Source: Tubiluchus corallicola (taxonomy: Eukaryota > Priapulida > Priapulimorpha > Priapulimorphida > Tubiluchidae). Taken from it: a stretch of DNA of 57,696 nucleotides. This document shows, in pieces, positions 1 through 34,740 of this stretch; within the stretch, counting starts at the first letter, position 1, and each line of letters begins with the position of its first letter. The stretch is from NCBI GenBank assembly GCA_030141605.1, contig JAQGDQ010001169.1, positions 1 to 57,696 of the forward strand, written 5' to 3'. The translations under genes were made by a program, and so were the position numbers. The notes below the pieces were generated by a model that did no database searches, was not told the origin of the DNA, and was given only the letters and a program-made list of their open reading frames with translations.

Positions 1-616
1 ATTATCAATCAGGCCACCAGATGGCTGTACGTCCTCGAAACACTTCGAAATCTGCCATAACGGAAACGATTCTTAATGCTTCTATTGTGTCAATTGCTTC
101 AGTTTTGTAGGGATTCATTTAATCTTCTATGTAGGATTGAATTTCATTAAAATTTGACTGATATAACTACAGTTTCGTTTGTATAAAAATGAAAACTATG
201 ATTTTGTCAATTGACACGTGCCGGTCTTTCTAGGTTGTAAACTCTTCCGGTCCTTGTGGTGCTAGTAATGTCAACAGGAGTTAAGATGTAAGAAACATTT
301 ACGAACTGTTTGCTTAGTTGACTTGTGAAATTTGTTATTGTAGGGATGCACTCTAGTATCAACCAGCTGCCAAAAGTGTGAGGCTGTTGTTAAAAAAGAT
401 ACTTCTGTCGAAATCCTCGTGTGATAAATAAATGCGTTTTTTCATACGATTTGGATAAGCTGCTTTTTTTTCATTTCCGTGCAAATAGTAAATTTCTTTG
501 GTCAGTTCAAAACTCAGCAAATGTCCAACAAGATTATCCGGCCATCAGCATCAGGGAACCGTTTCACAATAAAGCATGCAGAAAACGAAGAAATATAAGT
601 TATTCGTGTATTTTAG
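1..616 (+). other. Intron sequence before the first recognised RIC1 exon
   Basis: No upstream WD40-type exon of RIC1 could be recognised here. The sequence is AT-rich and non-repetitive by eye. Confidence 0.5.
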
Positions 617-23169
<22,553 letters not shown>

Positions 23170-23621
23170 GTGAGTTGTAGCTACTGTAAAAAAATGTGTG
23201 TCGTAAAGAAGTGCAACCTAAAGTACCTAGACGTACTTTTGACCAGTTAGCATGCGTCAATTGGACCCTTTAATATGTACACAAGAACCAGAGATGGCTT
23301 TTTTCATTTTCACATTTTGGATCTGTAAATGTACGACTGAATGAATCATATTGCGTTCCTCTTTAGAAAGTGCCAAATATCCCAAATATTTTCCTTAGAT
23401 TTGTTATAACGGCTCTTTTACCATTTTCTTTGTAAATTAAAAGAGAACGGAATAGGCAGATGTGATTATTAAACATGATATGCACAAATAACATTATTTA
23501 GGCCGGGAAAAGAGATAAATGGTCGTCTACTTGTGTCACAGCATCTTTAAGCGCTCTTTAAAGGAAATACTTATCACTTTAAGACAAGGCAATCGCTGTG
23601 ATGTGGCAAATGAGTTAGAGA

Positions 23622-24440
23622 AACTTGTGTGAAAGGTTACCCAATGTTACGATTCAGACTTGTGAAAGGTTACTCAATATTACGATTCACATTTGTGAAA
23701 GGTTACTCAATATTGCAATTCAGACTTGTGAAAGGTTACTCAATATTATGATGCAGACTTGTGAAAGGTTACTCAATATTGTGATGCAGACTTGTGAAAG
23801 GTTACTCAATGTTACGATTCAGACTTGTGAAAGGTTACTTAATATTACGATTCACATTTGTGAAAGGTTACTCAATATTACGATTCAGACTTGTGAAAGG
23901 TTACTGAATATTACGATTCAGACTTGTAAAAGGTTACTCAATATTACGATTCAGTCTTGTGAAAGGTTACTCAATGTTACGATTCAGACTTGTGAAAGGT
24001 TACTCAATATTACGATTCAGATTTGTGAAAGGTTACTGAATATTACGATTCAGACTTGTGAAAGGTTACACAGTATTACGATTCAGACTTATGAAAGGTT
24101 ACTCAATGTTACAATTCAGACTTGAGAAAGGTTAATCAATATTTTGTTACAGACTAGTGTTACTCAATATTACGATTCAGATTTGTGAAAGCTTACTCAA
24201 TATTACGATTCAGACTTGTGAAAGGTTACTCATGTTATCATACAGACTTTTAAAAGGTTACTCAGTATTTCGATACAGACTAGTGTTACTCAATATTACG
24301 ATTCAGGCTTGCGAAAGGTTACTGGATATTACGATTCAGGCTTGCGAAAGGTTATTCAATCTTCTGATACACATTTATGTAAGCATATTTAATCTTATAA
24401 AGCAAACTTATGAAAAGTTACTCAAGCTGGTGATGCAAAC
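23622..24440 (+). repeat. 33-bp minisatellite, about 25 copies
   Basis: Tandem units containing ACTTGTGAAAGGTTACTCAA then TATTACGATTCAG. 33 is a multiple of three, so frames reading TCERLLNITIQ stay open over hundreds of bases. The 3' units decay (GCAAACTTATGAAAAG). It begins 450 bp after the last recognised RIC1 exon, so it is probably intronic. Confidence 0.95.
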
Positions 24441-25632
24441 TTAAGCGAACTTACGTAAGTTTAGAAGCTTGTGGTGCAAGTTTACGTGAATTTAAGCAAA
24501 CTGTACGCTAATTATGTAAATTTTACCTTGAGAAATGCAACATTTTTTAAATAACAAACTGGGTACTCATAGCAAAGCTGATTATTGTAGCCAGTGAGGA
24601 ATAAATTAGCAGCCAAACCAACATCAGCTCTGCAACTAGCCAAGCCTTTGATACCAACATTAAAATTTATAGCCCTCTTCTTGAAAAAGCCATAGAGGTA
24701 CTTTTAAAGTAACAATTAAAAATTTTATTTTTCCGGGAACTAAGTTATTTGGTATTTAGTTTGTTCAAATTGTGAAAAGGAAGACAAGGAGTTTAAAATT
24801 CAAGATGTCTGAGAAGTTTGCTGGAAGTCATAATAAATGAATGTGAACGAGTTTCACTGAAAATGTTTCAAATGGTTCAGTGTTTCAAATGTTTCAAATT
24901 CAAATGTTTCCGAGAAAGCATTTCAAATTCAGAAACCAAACTAGAGATGAACGAAAAACAAAAAACTTCTTCTAAAATTAAGCCAATTGTAGCCAAATTT
25001 AGTCAAATACGCATGTGGAAAATAGCCAGAATAGGCCAAATTTGGACAGCAAATTCCAGAATCTTTGTTAAATAGCTAAGCATATACTATAGAGCGTTTG
25101 TGTTGCCAGTTAGGTTGTTACTACCAACTTGAAACTTGAACTTTGCCAAAACCCAAATATGAACTTGAACTTAAGTAAAAGGGGGGAATTTGAATTGAAC
25201 GAGTTCATTTTTAGTGAAACTTGTCCATTGTCCATCACTGGGTAGCTGACGTATGTACAAGTGCTTATAAGATTAAACACAGATGAAAACAGTCATGGCA
25301 CACTTGAACGTTACGTAATTAGCTTCTAAGAACAGAAAGCAGGAACGGAGTTGGAACTAAACAAAAGCAGGAAATATGAAAAAGTTAGGTCTCGGGATTG
25401 ATCCCTGTTTGTATCGTGGCCCCTTGGTGTTCAACTGTTACCCAAATGTTTATGGTTCAATTGCATGCTCAGCCATTTTTCACGTTAATATCCTTTTGAT
25501 CAAATTAAGTTTCGTTAATTCAGTAATTGTGGGCTTCTAGCTGAACAAAATCACAATTGGAGTTCATACAACAAAAATCAAGAGACCAAAATTTAAAATT
25601 GGCCACTTTGAAAAGGGGGAGTAAATCGCTTG
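24441..25632. other. No gene seen; possible hAT terminus near 25240
   Basis: AT-rich. At 25185-25242 GAACGAGTTCATTTTTAGTG ... CCATCACTG resembles the terminus of a common hAT family. The other end was not identified. Confidence 0.3.
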
Positions 25633-25642
25633 GTAAACATGT
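25633..25642 (+). repeat. SINE target-site duplication, left
   Basis: GTAAACATGT, identical to 26187-26196 on the other side of the 5S-derived SINE. Confidence 0.8.
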
Positions 25643-26186
25643 TGTTGTTGTTGTTGTTGGCATCCTTCTGTCTCGGAAGACAATGGAGTGTGCTCCAAGA
25701 GAGTCTGTTATTGATCACATTGATGGAGCTGCAGCGTCGACTGTGGCTGAGCAATCCGATCCTTGAGCCACTGGAGTGGCCTCTCCAAGGCGCATGCCTG
25801 GGCAAGGTGTATGGAGATCCTGAGTTACCCAGACAACAAGAACCCCCCTCTCTTCCTCACTGGTGTAATTCAAAGGAAAGCGGAGCGATACGTTTGGCAC
25901 CAGGTTGGCTGCAGGAGCTGCCGGAGTCAGTGAGCATGCTGCACTGGTCCGCCTTCGGGGCTCCACACCTGATTTGGAAGGTTTACTTCTCTACACATGA
26001 CCGTTGGGTCACTTGACCTCCTCCGCCCTCTAGCCGTTGGCTGCTTGTGCAACTCCTCCGCCTAGTGTCGAGATACAGTGTATGCATCTCGCAAGCCTAC
26101 AGCACCTGGTATTCCTAGGCGGTCACCCATCCAAGTACTAACCAGGCTCTACATTGCTTAACTTCGGTGATCAGACGAGAACCGGT
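25643..26186 (-). mobile_element. 5S rRNA-derived SINE (SINE3-like)
   Basis: On the minus strand the element starts with the 5S-like head ACCGGTTCTCGTCTGATCAC, then GAAGTTAAGCAAT, GCCTGGTTAGTACTTGGATG and GGTGACCGCCTAGGAATACC, AGGTGCTGTAGGC. A GC-rich body of about 440 bp with no known similarity follows, then a CAA-repeat tail (GTTGTTGTTGTT on the plus strand at 25643). Perfect 10-bp direct repeats flank it. The head lacks about the first 27 nt of 5S rRNA but keeps the internal control region, as expected for a Pol III-transcribed SINE. Two small open frames inside are not genes. Confidence 0.85.
26093..26186 (-). pseudogene. 5S rRNA-like head, 5'-truncated
   Basis: About 94 nt match eukaryotic 5S rRNA from roughly position 28 to the 3' end, including the box A/IE/box C region. 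It is the head of the SINE, not an independent 5S gene. Confidence 0.85.
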
Positions 26187-26196
26187 GTAAACATGT
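26187..26196 (+). repeat. SINE target-site duplication, right
   Basis: GTAAACATGT, identical to 25633-25642. Confidence 0.8.
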
Positions 26197-27590
26197 ATAT
26201 GTACAATAACGGGAAACATATGCAAGTTGTGCAAATATGGACACACTATAGATGTTGCTGTCGTTGCGAAAACTGCACATTTCTCAGACATCTCGCATTT
26301 TATTCTCGTTCTTTTCCTTTTCATAATGTGAACAAACTAAATACCAAAGTAAGTAAGTAACCAATTTACTGTCACTATAGCATAATACATACAATGAAAT
26401 TTATCTGGTTTTACGTACTGCAATAACTGCGGAAACAACATGCAGATTATGGAAACAATAACAACAACAATATGGTTAAGAAATGGGAAGCAGATGTTTC
26501 TAACCGGTCTGATCATATCAGTGACCGCCATACGAGGAGGCGTGTGTCCAATTTCAGCGTGTTTACGATCTTTACGGGAGAAGAAAAAACAGTTTTGTTT
26601 TTATGCCAAACTGTCATTACAAGTTTAATGTTGTGTATTTAGTATCACTTTTCTGTTAGGACGTCAAAAACAGTGCCTGTGCGGACGTTTTATTCTGCAT
26701 CTTGTCACTGCATCATTTCTATGGAAACAGAGAGAATTTTTTTAGCATCTGCGATGATCACTTAACAAGAGCGTTGTGGCTTCTGGTGGCTTTAGAAATG
26801 CAAATAATGAAATTATACTCACATAATTGCCTACAGTGTCATAATGTCATGACCGTGGCAGCCATATTTGCTGCCATTTTGGCGTATTCTGAAAATTTTC
26901 AGTATACCGTATTTTTTGTCATCTGCAGTTGCACAAATTCGCTGCCAAATGATGCATTAAGAAAATTCTGTCATTTTTTAGCGACACACAGGCTGTTTAA
27001 AAACAAGTAACATGCACAATGCAGTTACTTATTCCTGTTTTTGGTTTTAAAGGAAAACATTTAAAAAGTTTCTCGTTTTAATAACCTCACAGGCACCGCC
27101 ACTTTATTAGCTCATGTTTCTGTACTAGATAAGCTTATAACACTCTACATGGCTTCTTAATTTCCCGCATTTTTCTCACAGCTTCTGCCAAAACATTCTT
27201 GTCGTAAATATTTACGTTTCATCACATCGCATGCGCGCAAATTGTCAGTCAGTCTGCCTCATCATCTGGAGGCAGTTATTCGCAGCCTCCACGGGGAGCA
27301 TCTATACTCCTTTCTTAGGTTGTTTCTGAGAAAGACACCTCCTACTTGGCCACATCATTAAAATGACAGCCCAAACTTTCTATTACACGTGTTCGTCGTG
27401 TGTTTGTTCATCTGTTTTTCGCATTATGTTGTTAAATGCCTGTTTCTCTTGCACTATTGCTGCACATGTCATTCTCAGTGAACAGTGATCTAACCGATAT
27501 CCTCGTTACAAAATATTTGCGGCTCGACTGGTTTTTGCTAAGTGGGTTTTTATGAACATTCGCCCCATCATCATTTCATAGACGTTAAGC
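26197..27590. other. No gene recognised
   Basis: AT-rich non-repetitive sequence. The short open frames have no recognisable similarity. Confidence 0.5.
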
Positions 27591-27595
27591 AGAAG

Positions 27596-28050
27596 AACTC
27601 GTTGAAAAAAGCTGGAATACTTCATTTTGTAGCTACTGTTCATGCGAATTTGATGCGCTATTGAGCATTAGAGGTGTCCTTCAAGGACGATTTTTTGTCC
27701 CCTTTTCAAACAGAAAAGCTCCGTGGAAAAAGCTGGAATGCTCCATTTTTGTAACTACCATTATGAGCATTATAGGTGTCTTGCAAAGACGAATTTTTGT
27801 CCCCTTTTCAAACATCAAAACTCTGTGAAAAAATCTGGAATGCTTCATATTTGTAGCTACCGTTCATGCAAATTTGGTGTGCTATTGAGCATTATAGGTG
27901 TCCTTCAAGGACGAATTTTTGTCCCCTTTTTAAACAGAAAAACTCTGTAGAAAAGCTGGAATACTTCATTCTTATTGCTACCATTCATGCGAATTTGACA
28001 CACTACTGGATACTAAAGGTGTCCTGCAAGTACGAATTTTTATCCCCTTT
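27596..28050 (+). repeat. Tandem repeat, four imperfect units of about 100-123 bp
   Basis: Each unit contains AAAGCTGGAATACTTCATT, GCTACYRTTCATGCRAATTTG, a GAGCATTAKAGGTGTCCT core, and ACGAATTTTTGTCCCCTTTT. Unit starts are near 27601, 27722, 27823 and 27946. Unit 2 lacks part of the middle. Confidence 0.88.
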
Positions 28051-28059
28051 CTCTTTCCT

Positions 28060-29780
28060 GTCAAATTAATGTAGACAATTTTCATTAGTCTGGATGATAT
28101 TCGAAGATATTTTTTGCCTCATCAACTTTACACCTAGGATATTGTTGCCATGACAACGCCGCCAAGATTTCCAACAGCAAAAGCTTGTATCATTACCTTC
28201 ATATTTAATGTAGGTAATGTATTAAATATGAATGCAGAATACTACCAGCATTTTTTGGAGTCTGTTTCCTCAGGGTAGGACATTTTTTGTTTGGTCCTCC
28301 TCAGCGATGAAAGCTTGAGAACATTCTCATTATTACCGTCACATGAGCTTTTAACAATTCTACACCTTTCTTTCATCTTTCTTTACATTATGCGTTGTCT
28401 TAATACTGTGGTTTGGGCCAAGATATTACACTAAAAGAGACTACACCAGTGTAATCGAATCCACAAACCCCTAAGACTGTAATTAGATATTAGATACACT
28501 AATAATGCAAACCTTTCAAATGGCTTGTGTTTTGGATGTAAGCACGTGATTGTTTTTTGCAAATTTGGGCCGTTGATCGCCAGGTGAGCTAAATAGAAGA
28601 AGTAGGCGATTGGCCCTATTTCCGAGACATGATAGGAAAGGAGTCATTTTGTTCAGTACATCATGTCACTTTGTAATAAAAATTTGTCGGTCGAGTTCTC
28701 TTTGGCAAGTTAGTAAGATGCAGCAAAGATGTAAGTTTTCATATTTCCTCGCATCATTATTCATTTTCATTATACCAATTCATTAGTTTTTTGACATTGG
28801 ATTAGCAGAAACTGTTTTTGTTTGCTTCAGATAAAACCACGTCGAGTCTCACATAATGTGTCAGTCAGTCAGTCAGTCAGTCAAGTATGTCGTGATGTGT
28901 TTATACAATTTGGGAATATGACGATGATTTGCTATTTTGGACAATCTTTAATTGCATCTACAAGACTGTTGCACTTGTATTTAGCGCATGTTGCACACGG
29001 CTTATGTGGATTCTGACGGATTGTGCATAATATTCATATTCATATTCATTCACTTCATATTCCTCCCCCATTCATTTCTACTAAGCTAAACTGAGTGTAT
29101 CTTTTACCTAAGCAGCACAGGTGTATCACACAAACTGCACAAATCTTGTATTGAACAAGTATATTTTTAACAGATTGGCAATTAATTTAGCTTAGCATAA
29201 ATCACAGAACATGCCGCATTCGCTTCATGCCTTGTAAACTCAGTGTAAATGTGAACCTTCAGCGCACAGGCAAATCTGTTCATTGCCTGATTGCCCGAAC
29301 TGCATTAATGTGAACATGCCTTTAATCTGCTAACTAGCACATATCAATGTCAATTATAATCAGTCAGGAGAACTAGGTTTGTGTCTCTTTCTGTTTAGAA
29401 CCTCTTGGCATGTTTATCAATATGGCTACTTTCAGGAGTGCAGAATCTTCAACAAGCGACGGTACATTGCTGTTTTCCGTTTCCGTACCGATGTGTTTTG
29501 GCTATGTTTGCAGTCGGTAATGCATCTTGCATAAACTTTGTGTCACTACGTCTGTCCGTGCATCGCTTATCAGCTTACTGAGTGAAGTTGCTGCTTTTTC
29601 CATGGTTTTTCATCAACCTTGAAAGATCTCAAGATTTTGAAGATTTATTGATTCACAACGTTCACGAGCAAGCCTTTATTTATCACAGATTTTCAACATT
29701 GTATCATATAGCGAATTATAGGAAGATACTGAAAATATCCACCAGTGTTGCTGTTTCTTGTGCTATTTTTCAGCTGTTCT
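28060..29780. other. No gene recognised
   Basis: Contains only a short CAGT run (28860-28884, GTCAGTCAGTCAGTCAGTCA). No conserved protein signal on either strand. Confidence 0.5.
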
Positions 29781-29789
29781 CAAACTTGG

Positions 29790-29935
29790 ATGTATTTCCT
29801 CGACATGTCTACTTTCTGTCTCCTTTCGTGCATCATCCAAATGTGACTGAGACACCTCTATTGGTTCAGTGTCTCATCTTAGTGGATTAGCTTTGATAAT
29901 GAAACCAGGTTGTATTGTAGTCTTGCAATGACTAT
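29790..29935 (+). mobile_element. tRNA-type SINE family, 3' fragment
   Basis: Contains GAGACACCTCTATTGGTTCA, GTGTCTCATCTTAGTGGATT and CTTTGATAATG, matching the tail half of the SINE at 44030. 5'-truncated. Confidence 0.55.
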
Positions 29936-30334
29936 GCACGCTAGAGCCACTGAATGCTGGATTCCCGCTGGCAGTGTGTCAAATTGTTTCGAAAATCATA
30001 CCCATGCTTTCCTCGGGTTGCTTCGTCGGGGAGCTCCTTGGCAGTGCTGTGCTTCCTGTTCAGTTAAGACGTTGGAACGGTACGAGAAAAATTCCTTGAT
30101 CGGTCTTTCATTCATCTTAAATACACACCCCAACAGCATCACTTTATCTGTAAGTGGTTATTATGGCATTCAGTTACTGCGTGTGAATTGTCCTTAAAGG
30201 TCAAACGCAATGTACTTCATGAAGTTGCAGTAAAGGAAAGCCGTGTTAAATAATGATTTTGATTACATTGGTGATTAAATTATTAAATTAATAATTCAAG
30301 ATTAAATGCTTGACGATACAAGATTAAACTACCG

Positions 30335-30650
30335 TCGTGGATAGAAGCCTAGTTAGGTGTGGCATCACGTGACCAGCTGATGTTCGACCGGCTGACTCAG
30401 AAGCAAAGATTGATGATGTAATCCTTATGCGCAGAAGCTCAAGGCGCATTAGGTAGTTAGACAAAAGTGTTTTGAGGCCTGCACTTCGGGGGAGATTAGG
30501 AACTGACTTGAAGACGGGGGGCTGGCATTACTATCCCGTTATATTTACAGTGGTTGATATTTAATAAATGTGTAGTTTATTAAATAAAGTCTTGATAGTT
30601 TGCCATGCCCGTCGTGGCTACCTCACACGCCACACAATAAACAACAATAA
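30335..30650 (+). mobile_element. Possible LTR-like repeat (solo)
   Basis: Shares GGCATTACTAT, TTGATATTTAATAAATGTGT and AAATAAAGTCTTGATAG with the reverse complement of 37090-37230, and a CATCACGTGACCAG block with the 37350 region. The AATAAA motifs and spacing suggest a retroviral-type LTR or other Pol II terminus. Boundaries are unclear. Confidence 0.3.
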
Positions 30651-32734
30651 TCAGCAACCAGCATTAACCACACGAATAAATAGACTTTCATCAAATTATT
30701 TTACTGTTCCAGATTTGTACAAAAACAGAAAGTAAATACACTAACTAGGATCCTTTGACAGTTTTAACTTTTTCTTGGTGGTTTACAGAGGAGGAAATTT
30801 AATGTGAAGCTGTCATTTTCGAACAAAGTCTGGAACTTGATTTTTGCCCATTTTACTTGTTAGATGACGTCAGTCCTTAGCACTTTAGTTTGGTTATCAC
30901 TTATCACATTTCACTGTGTAGCATTGTTTGCAAATTCAGCATCAGAGAAACCACGCGGCATCCAAGGAAGCTGTTGTTAACCCCAAAGTTTCACGAGGAA
31001 AACGTTTTGGGGGAAAAATGCAACTTCCGATTTCATTAGAAACGTAGCCATTAAATTTAATAAAATTTGTGTCAAATTTAAAGTTACCATGAGCTTTTTT
31101 TATTAAAGAAAACTTGTTTTTACATTAAATTTGACCCCCCTTAACCCCTCGTTTGTGAAGCCTTGATCATTTGTTCGTACTCTTCATTGAACACCAGATG
31201 CATTTGATGTTTGTGTGACTCCTGAACAGGCCCGTAAAGTCAAGTTTATTTCAGTTCTGTTTATGTCAACCGTCATTGGTCTATAGAATGATTTCTCTCC
31301 TGCTGAAATGCTTTTCCAAAAAGGGCTTTGACAAGTTCGAACAAGTGTTTACGCGTGTCACATGGCTTTGCTCCTGTCATGGCATGTCCCTAATCTAAAC
31401 GTATGCTTCTGACTAATTCAGCTTGTGTCGTAGCTAATTAATTGATGTTCCTAGCTAATTGACTTAGTATGAAGCTACATCCCATGAAGGCATAAAATGT
31501 GCTATATTTTACCCGCATCATTACGATAATTTCATCTTCATCCAGCGCTATGGTAGTCAGTCGTTTGCATAATTGCACCTACAGCTTTCATACTTGACTC
31601 GTTAGTGACCTCGCTGCTGGTTGTACAGGTGTGACAGCGTGTTAATTACCTGCCACATGCAGACAGGTAGATCACCGTGGAGACTCCCACTGGAGCCAGA
31701 TGTACTAACGAGGTATCAAGTAACAACAGTTGACTATCAAACTCGATAGAATCATGGAAGTTTGAGCACACAATGGCAACATCGTATTCACATGTTACTC
31801 CTCATTTGTCTCTTTCTGTTCAAGATAAGGTCTAAAAATCTGTCACTTTAGTATAATTTCTTATTGCAAGTGTCCGACCTTCATTTCTGCAGTAGACTCC
31901 TAGAGTGATTACATATTTATGGTTCCTTAGAAGTCCAATTTTTTCCAATGGGTTTCTCATTTCTGGAATTCTTTGCGAAAAAGTTGCCTCTTGTGAACTA
32001 CTTGCTCACTTGTTTCAATTGGAAAATTATGTACAAGAAGTCTTTCTGTGCTTGACATATGATCATGTTTTTACTTTCCACTCTGCCTTGTTACCTGTGA
32101 GAAGTTATTGGCCCTGTTTTGGATCAGCCTGTATCAAAATAACTTAGAATAATGTTACATTAACAAAATCTTTAAGTCTGGAACTAATTTGAAGGCTTAA
32201 TCTCCGAATCACCTGCTTGGACTAAAACAGCAGGTTCATCACCTGGGCTACCTGCAGATAATGTAAACTCATTTATAAGTAACAGTCAAGGATTTATATT
32301 TAAATGCAATTACAGTTGCAGGACAAACATTTACTATACCTTCATGCAGATTTCTTTTCCTCATTAATTCTCAACGTTTTCCTCAATACTGAATTTACTG
32401 TTAATACTGTCAGAACCTATTAATACTAAAATAACGTTACATTTCATTAAAATACTATGTACATAATAATTGTTTGCACTAGAAAAATACTTTGCTGCTT
32501 TTATATAGTTCTGTCATCTTGTTAGTTGCCATGACAACTAGCGTGGTTTCTCTTTTGTTCTGGGGATGTATTGGTCAGCGGAATGATGGGCAATCAGTTA
32601 TTACAAATGTCATAGACTACTCACTCACAAAAATATTTACATAATTACATGGGTATGTAAGTCAGCAGCATTCTTGACACATAGCGTCACTCAGATGCGT
32701 GTAAATCTGCATTTCAAGGAAAGCTTATAAAACA
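30651..32734. other. No gene recognised
   Basis: Non-repetitive AT-rich sequence lying downstream of the minus-strand GPCR. Part of it may be the receptor's 3' UTR, but no confident polyadenylation signal could be placed. Confidence 0.45.
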
Positions 32735-34054
32735 TTAGTTTTGCACTCTTTCAGTTTCTACACCATTTCCGATTTGTTTGTCATCTTTATCTAACGCATC
32801 TCTGTCACAACCATGTAGGAGTTTTTCATTAGGTTCAGCGTCTTGTTGTTTGCATTGCGGAGACGACAACGGTTTTTTTAGTACATTTTGCGAGGTCTTT
32901 CGCGAGCGTTTCTTCGCGCTGCCACCCCAGCCGCTCGATCTAAAGAACGTATTGCGCAGACTCATGCCATGTCCGCCCAGCGTCGTCACCTCCGATGTTT
33001 CGTCGACGTCCGCTTTGGCAAAACAGGGTATCACTTCGCGGAAGCTCTTGCGGAAGTCGGAACTGGCCAAGTTGTAGATGTAGAAGTTGATGGCAAAGTT
33101 GACGGTTTCTATGAGATTAGCCGTATGTTCAAACACATAGAAACCGGCAACGTTGTGCAATGCAGGATTCACACGCTGGATCACAGTGACAAATGCCTGA
33201 GGTAACGTACACACTAAAAATATTATAGTAGCCGATAATAGCAAAATAAACACTCTTTTTTCTTTGCTGGATTTTTTAATCTCCTCTGGTCTTTTGTTTT
33301 TTAGTGACTGCTTGCGGAACACCGACTCACTATGTGCCCGCACAATTAGTGGATTTAAAATCAGTACGCAGGTGATTGGAATCAATTTAACTATCGTTTC
33401 TTTTAATATCGGATATGCGTGAGTGAAAAATGGCATCTTTCTAATCACGGGGTTCCACACCCAGTCATAGTACAACGTGTCGTTGGTCTTCTTTTCGAGA
33501 ACCGGCACGATGGTAGTCTCAAACGTGTGCGGGACGTGCAAGAAGAACGACAGAGCAAAAATGAGAACGATGGAAACCTGTATGAACGATTTGCGCACTC
33601 GCGAAGACTGGCACTTGTGCGGATGGCAAACCAAAATGTACCTGTCAATCGTCAAGCCCATGATGAGCAGCGCACTGCAGCACATGAATGATTTGAACAA
33701 GAAGAAACACCAGTGTGAGTAGTACATCATCACACCTTCTGTCCGATGCACTGCACGCGATCGTATTACATCAAACGTAATCAGCGTCACGATGACCATG
33801 AAGTCTGCAACCGCAAGCCACCGGAAGAGAATGTAACTGACCTTCTGTAAGCGCCGACTTCTCCAGAGCACGGTCAAGTTCAGGCAGTTTCCGATCATCC
33901 CTAGGAAAAGCACGATAGGATAGCCTACCCGATAGATCCATAGCGTAACCTCTTTTCTGGGGACAGAGAAAGCTGTTTCATTATCGGGCGGTGGTTGTGA
34001 TGTCAGCCAGTCGTAGAAAGGTGTTTCCATAGTAGCGTTTACGATTTCTTCCAT
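32735..34054 (-). CDS. Class A GPCR, FMRFamide-type peptide receptor-like
   Basis: 439 aa, seven hydrophobic segments. TM1 has GNCLN (N56), TM2 LAVAD (D84), TM3 ends DRY (137-139), TM6 has CTLP (282-285), TM7 NFYIY (N323 to Y327) followed by a helix-8 FRKSF. N-glycosylation sites NAT and NET lie in the extracellular N-terminus and NDT in loop 2. The basic, Ser/Thr-rich tail of about 100 residues suits kinase/arrestin control. The TM7 style and ICVCHPxK-like TM3 exit (LVCHPHK) resemble invertebrate FMRFamide and related neuropeptide receptors. The ligand cannot be told. A cysteine precedes TM3 (C116) but extracellular loop 2 has none, so the usual disulfide seems absent. The coding region is intron-free. 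CTATTACAG directly before the ATG looks like a splice acceptor, hinting at an upstream 5' UTR exon. It is opposite in strand to RIC1. Confidence 0.88.
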   Translation of the reverse strand: MEEIVNATMETPFYDWLTSQPPPDNETAFSVPRKEVTLWIYRVGYPIVLFLGMIGNCLNLTVLWRSRRLQKVSYILFRWLAVADFMVIVTLITFDVIRSRAVHRTEGVMMYYSHWCFFLFKSFMCCSALLIMGLTIDRYILVCHPHKCQSSRVRKSFIQVSIVLIFALSFFLHVPHTFETTIVPVLEKKTNDTLYYDWVWNPVIRKMPFFTHAYPILKETIVKLIPITCVLILNPLIVRAHSESVFRKQSLKNKRPEEIKKSSKEKRVFILLLSATIIFLVCTLPQAFVTVIQRVNPALHNVAGFYVFEHTANLIETVNFAINFYIYNLASSDFRKSFREVIPCFAKADVDETSEVTTLGGHGMSLRNTFFRSSGWGGSAKKRSRKTSQNVLKKPLSSPQCKQQDAEPNEKLLHGCDRDALDKDDKQIGNGVETERVQN

Positions 34055-34740
34055 CTGTAATAGAAATTATGTGTTATTGTTATTTTAACACACTCTGTCG
34101 TTAAAAAAATTCTTGGAGCATTGGAAAATCATTAGTTGAATCTTGTCTGATTAAAGCTTTTAGATTTTTTGGATTTTGTACGTTACTTTTTGCGTTGTTT
34201 TGGTCATTTGGGTTCTTTTTTTTTTAAAATATCTGTGTTTCGATGGCGGGTCAATTTCTGACGATACATGTGTGCAGAAGGGAACGTCATGTCCTGCTTA
34301 AGACATTTGGCACAGTACTTCATATATCTATGCACACATCTAAATTGGGAATTTCATATCCTAATTTAAACAAAACATTGATCGACAGGAAATATGAGAC
34401 AGAAAAGGAAGTTGCTACCTCGCCAGAAAGGGAATTGCTATCCGGTCAGTAAACAATCAAAATTTATAGAGTCAATATATCACATACAAACTGCATTGAG
34501 TCATTCAACGTTGATCTTAAGTTCATTCATTTGACTGTCCCATTTTTGCAAGTCTGTGAAATTTTTCCGGTAAAGCAAACTCAGTGCAGCAAGCTGTTGA
34601 ACATTGTGAAAGAAAAATTCAATGACAATGCACTGCATTGTTTTTTAAATGTAATAGTGTTTAAATCTTAATGCTTAAATGATGTAAAACATCTTCGTAC
34701 TTTTTGGTGTGTTTGATGCAAAAACATTCATTACGTAAGA
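34055..34740. other. Presumed upstream region or 5' intron of the GPCR
   Basis: No TATA box or conserved element was placed with confidence. The minus-strand sequence abutting the start codon, TTTCTATTACAG, looks like a 3' splice site. Confidence 0.35.

Noticed and set aside
23625-24444. Open frames with TCERLLNITIQ repeats as a gene
   Set aside because: They follow from the 33-bp array and lack any supporting splice or start signals.
25593-26016. Open frames of 70-128 codons
   Set aside because: They overlap the body of the 5S-derived SINE on both strands.
26093-26186. Functional 5S rRNA gene
   Set aside because: The 5' quarter is missing and it is fused to a SINE body with target duplications.
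28860-28885. Regulatory CAGT motif cluster
   Set aside because: A short simple repeat is the simpler explanation.
32778-33722. Plus-strand frames opposite the GPCR
   Set aside because: Antisense shadows of a coding region with all GPCR hallmarks on the minus strand.
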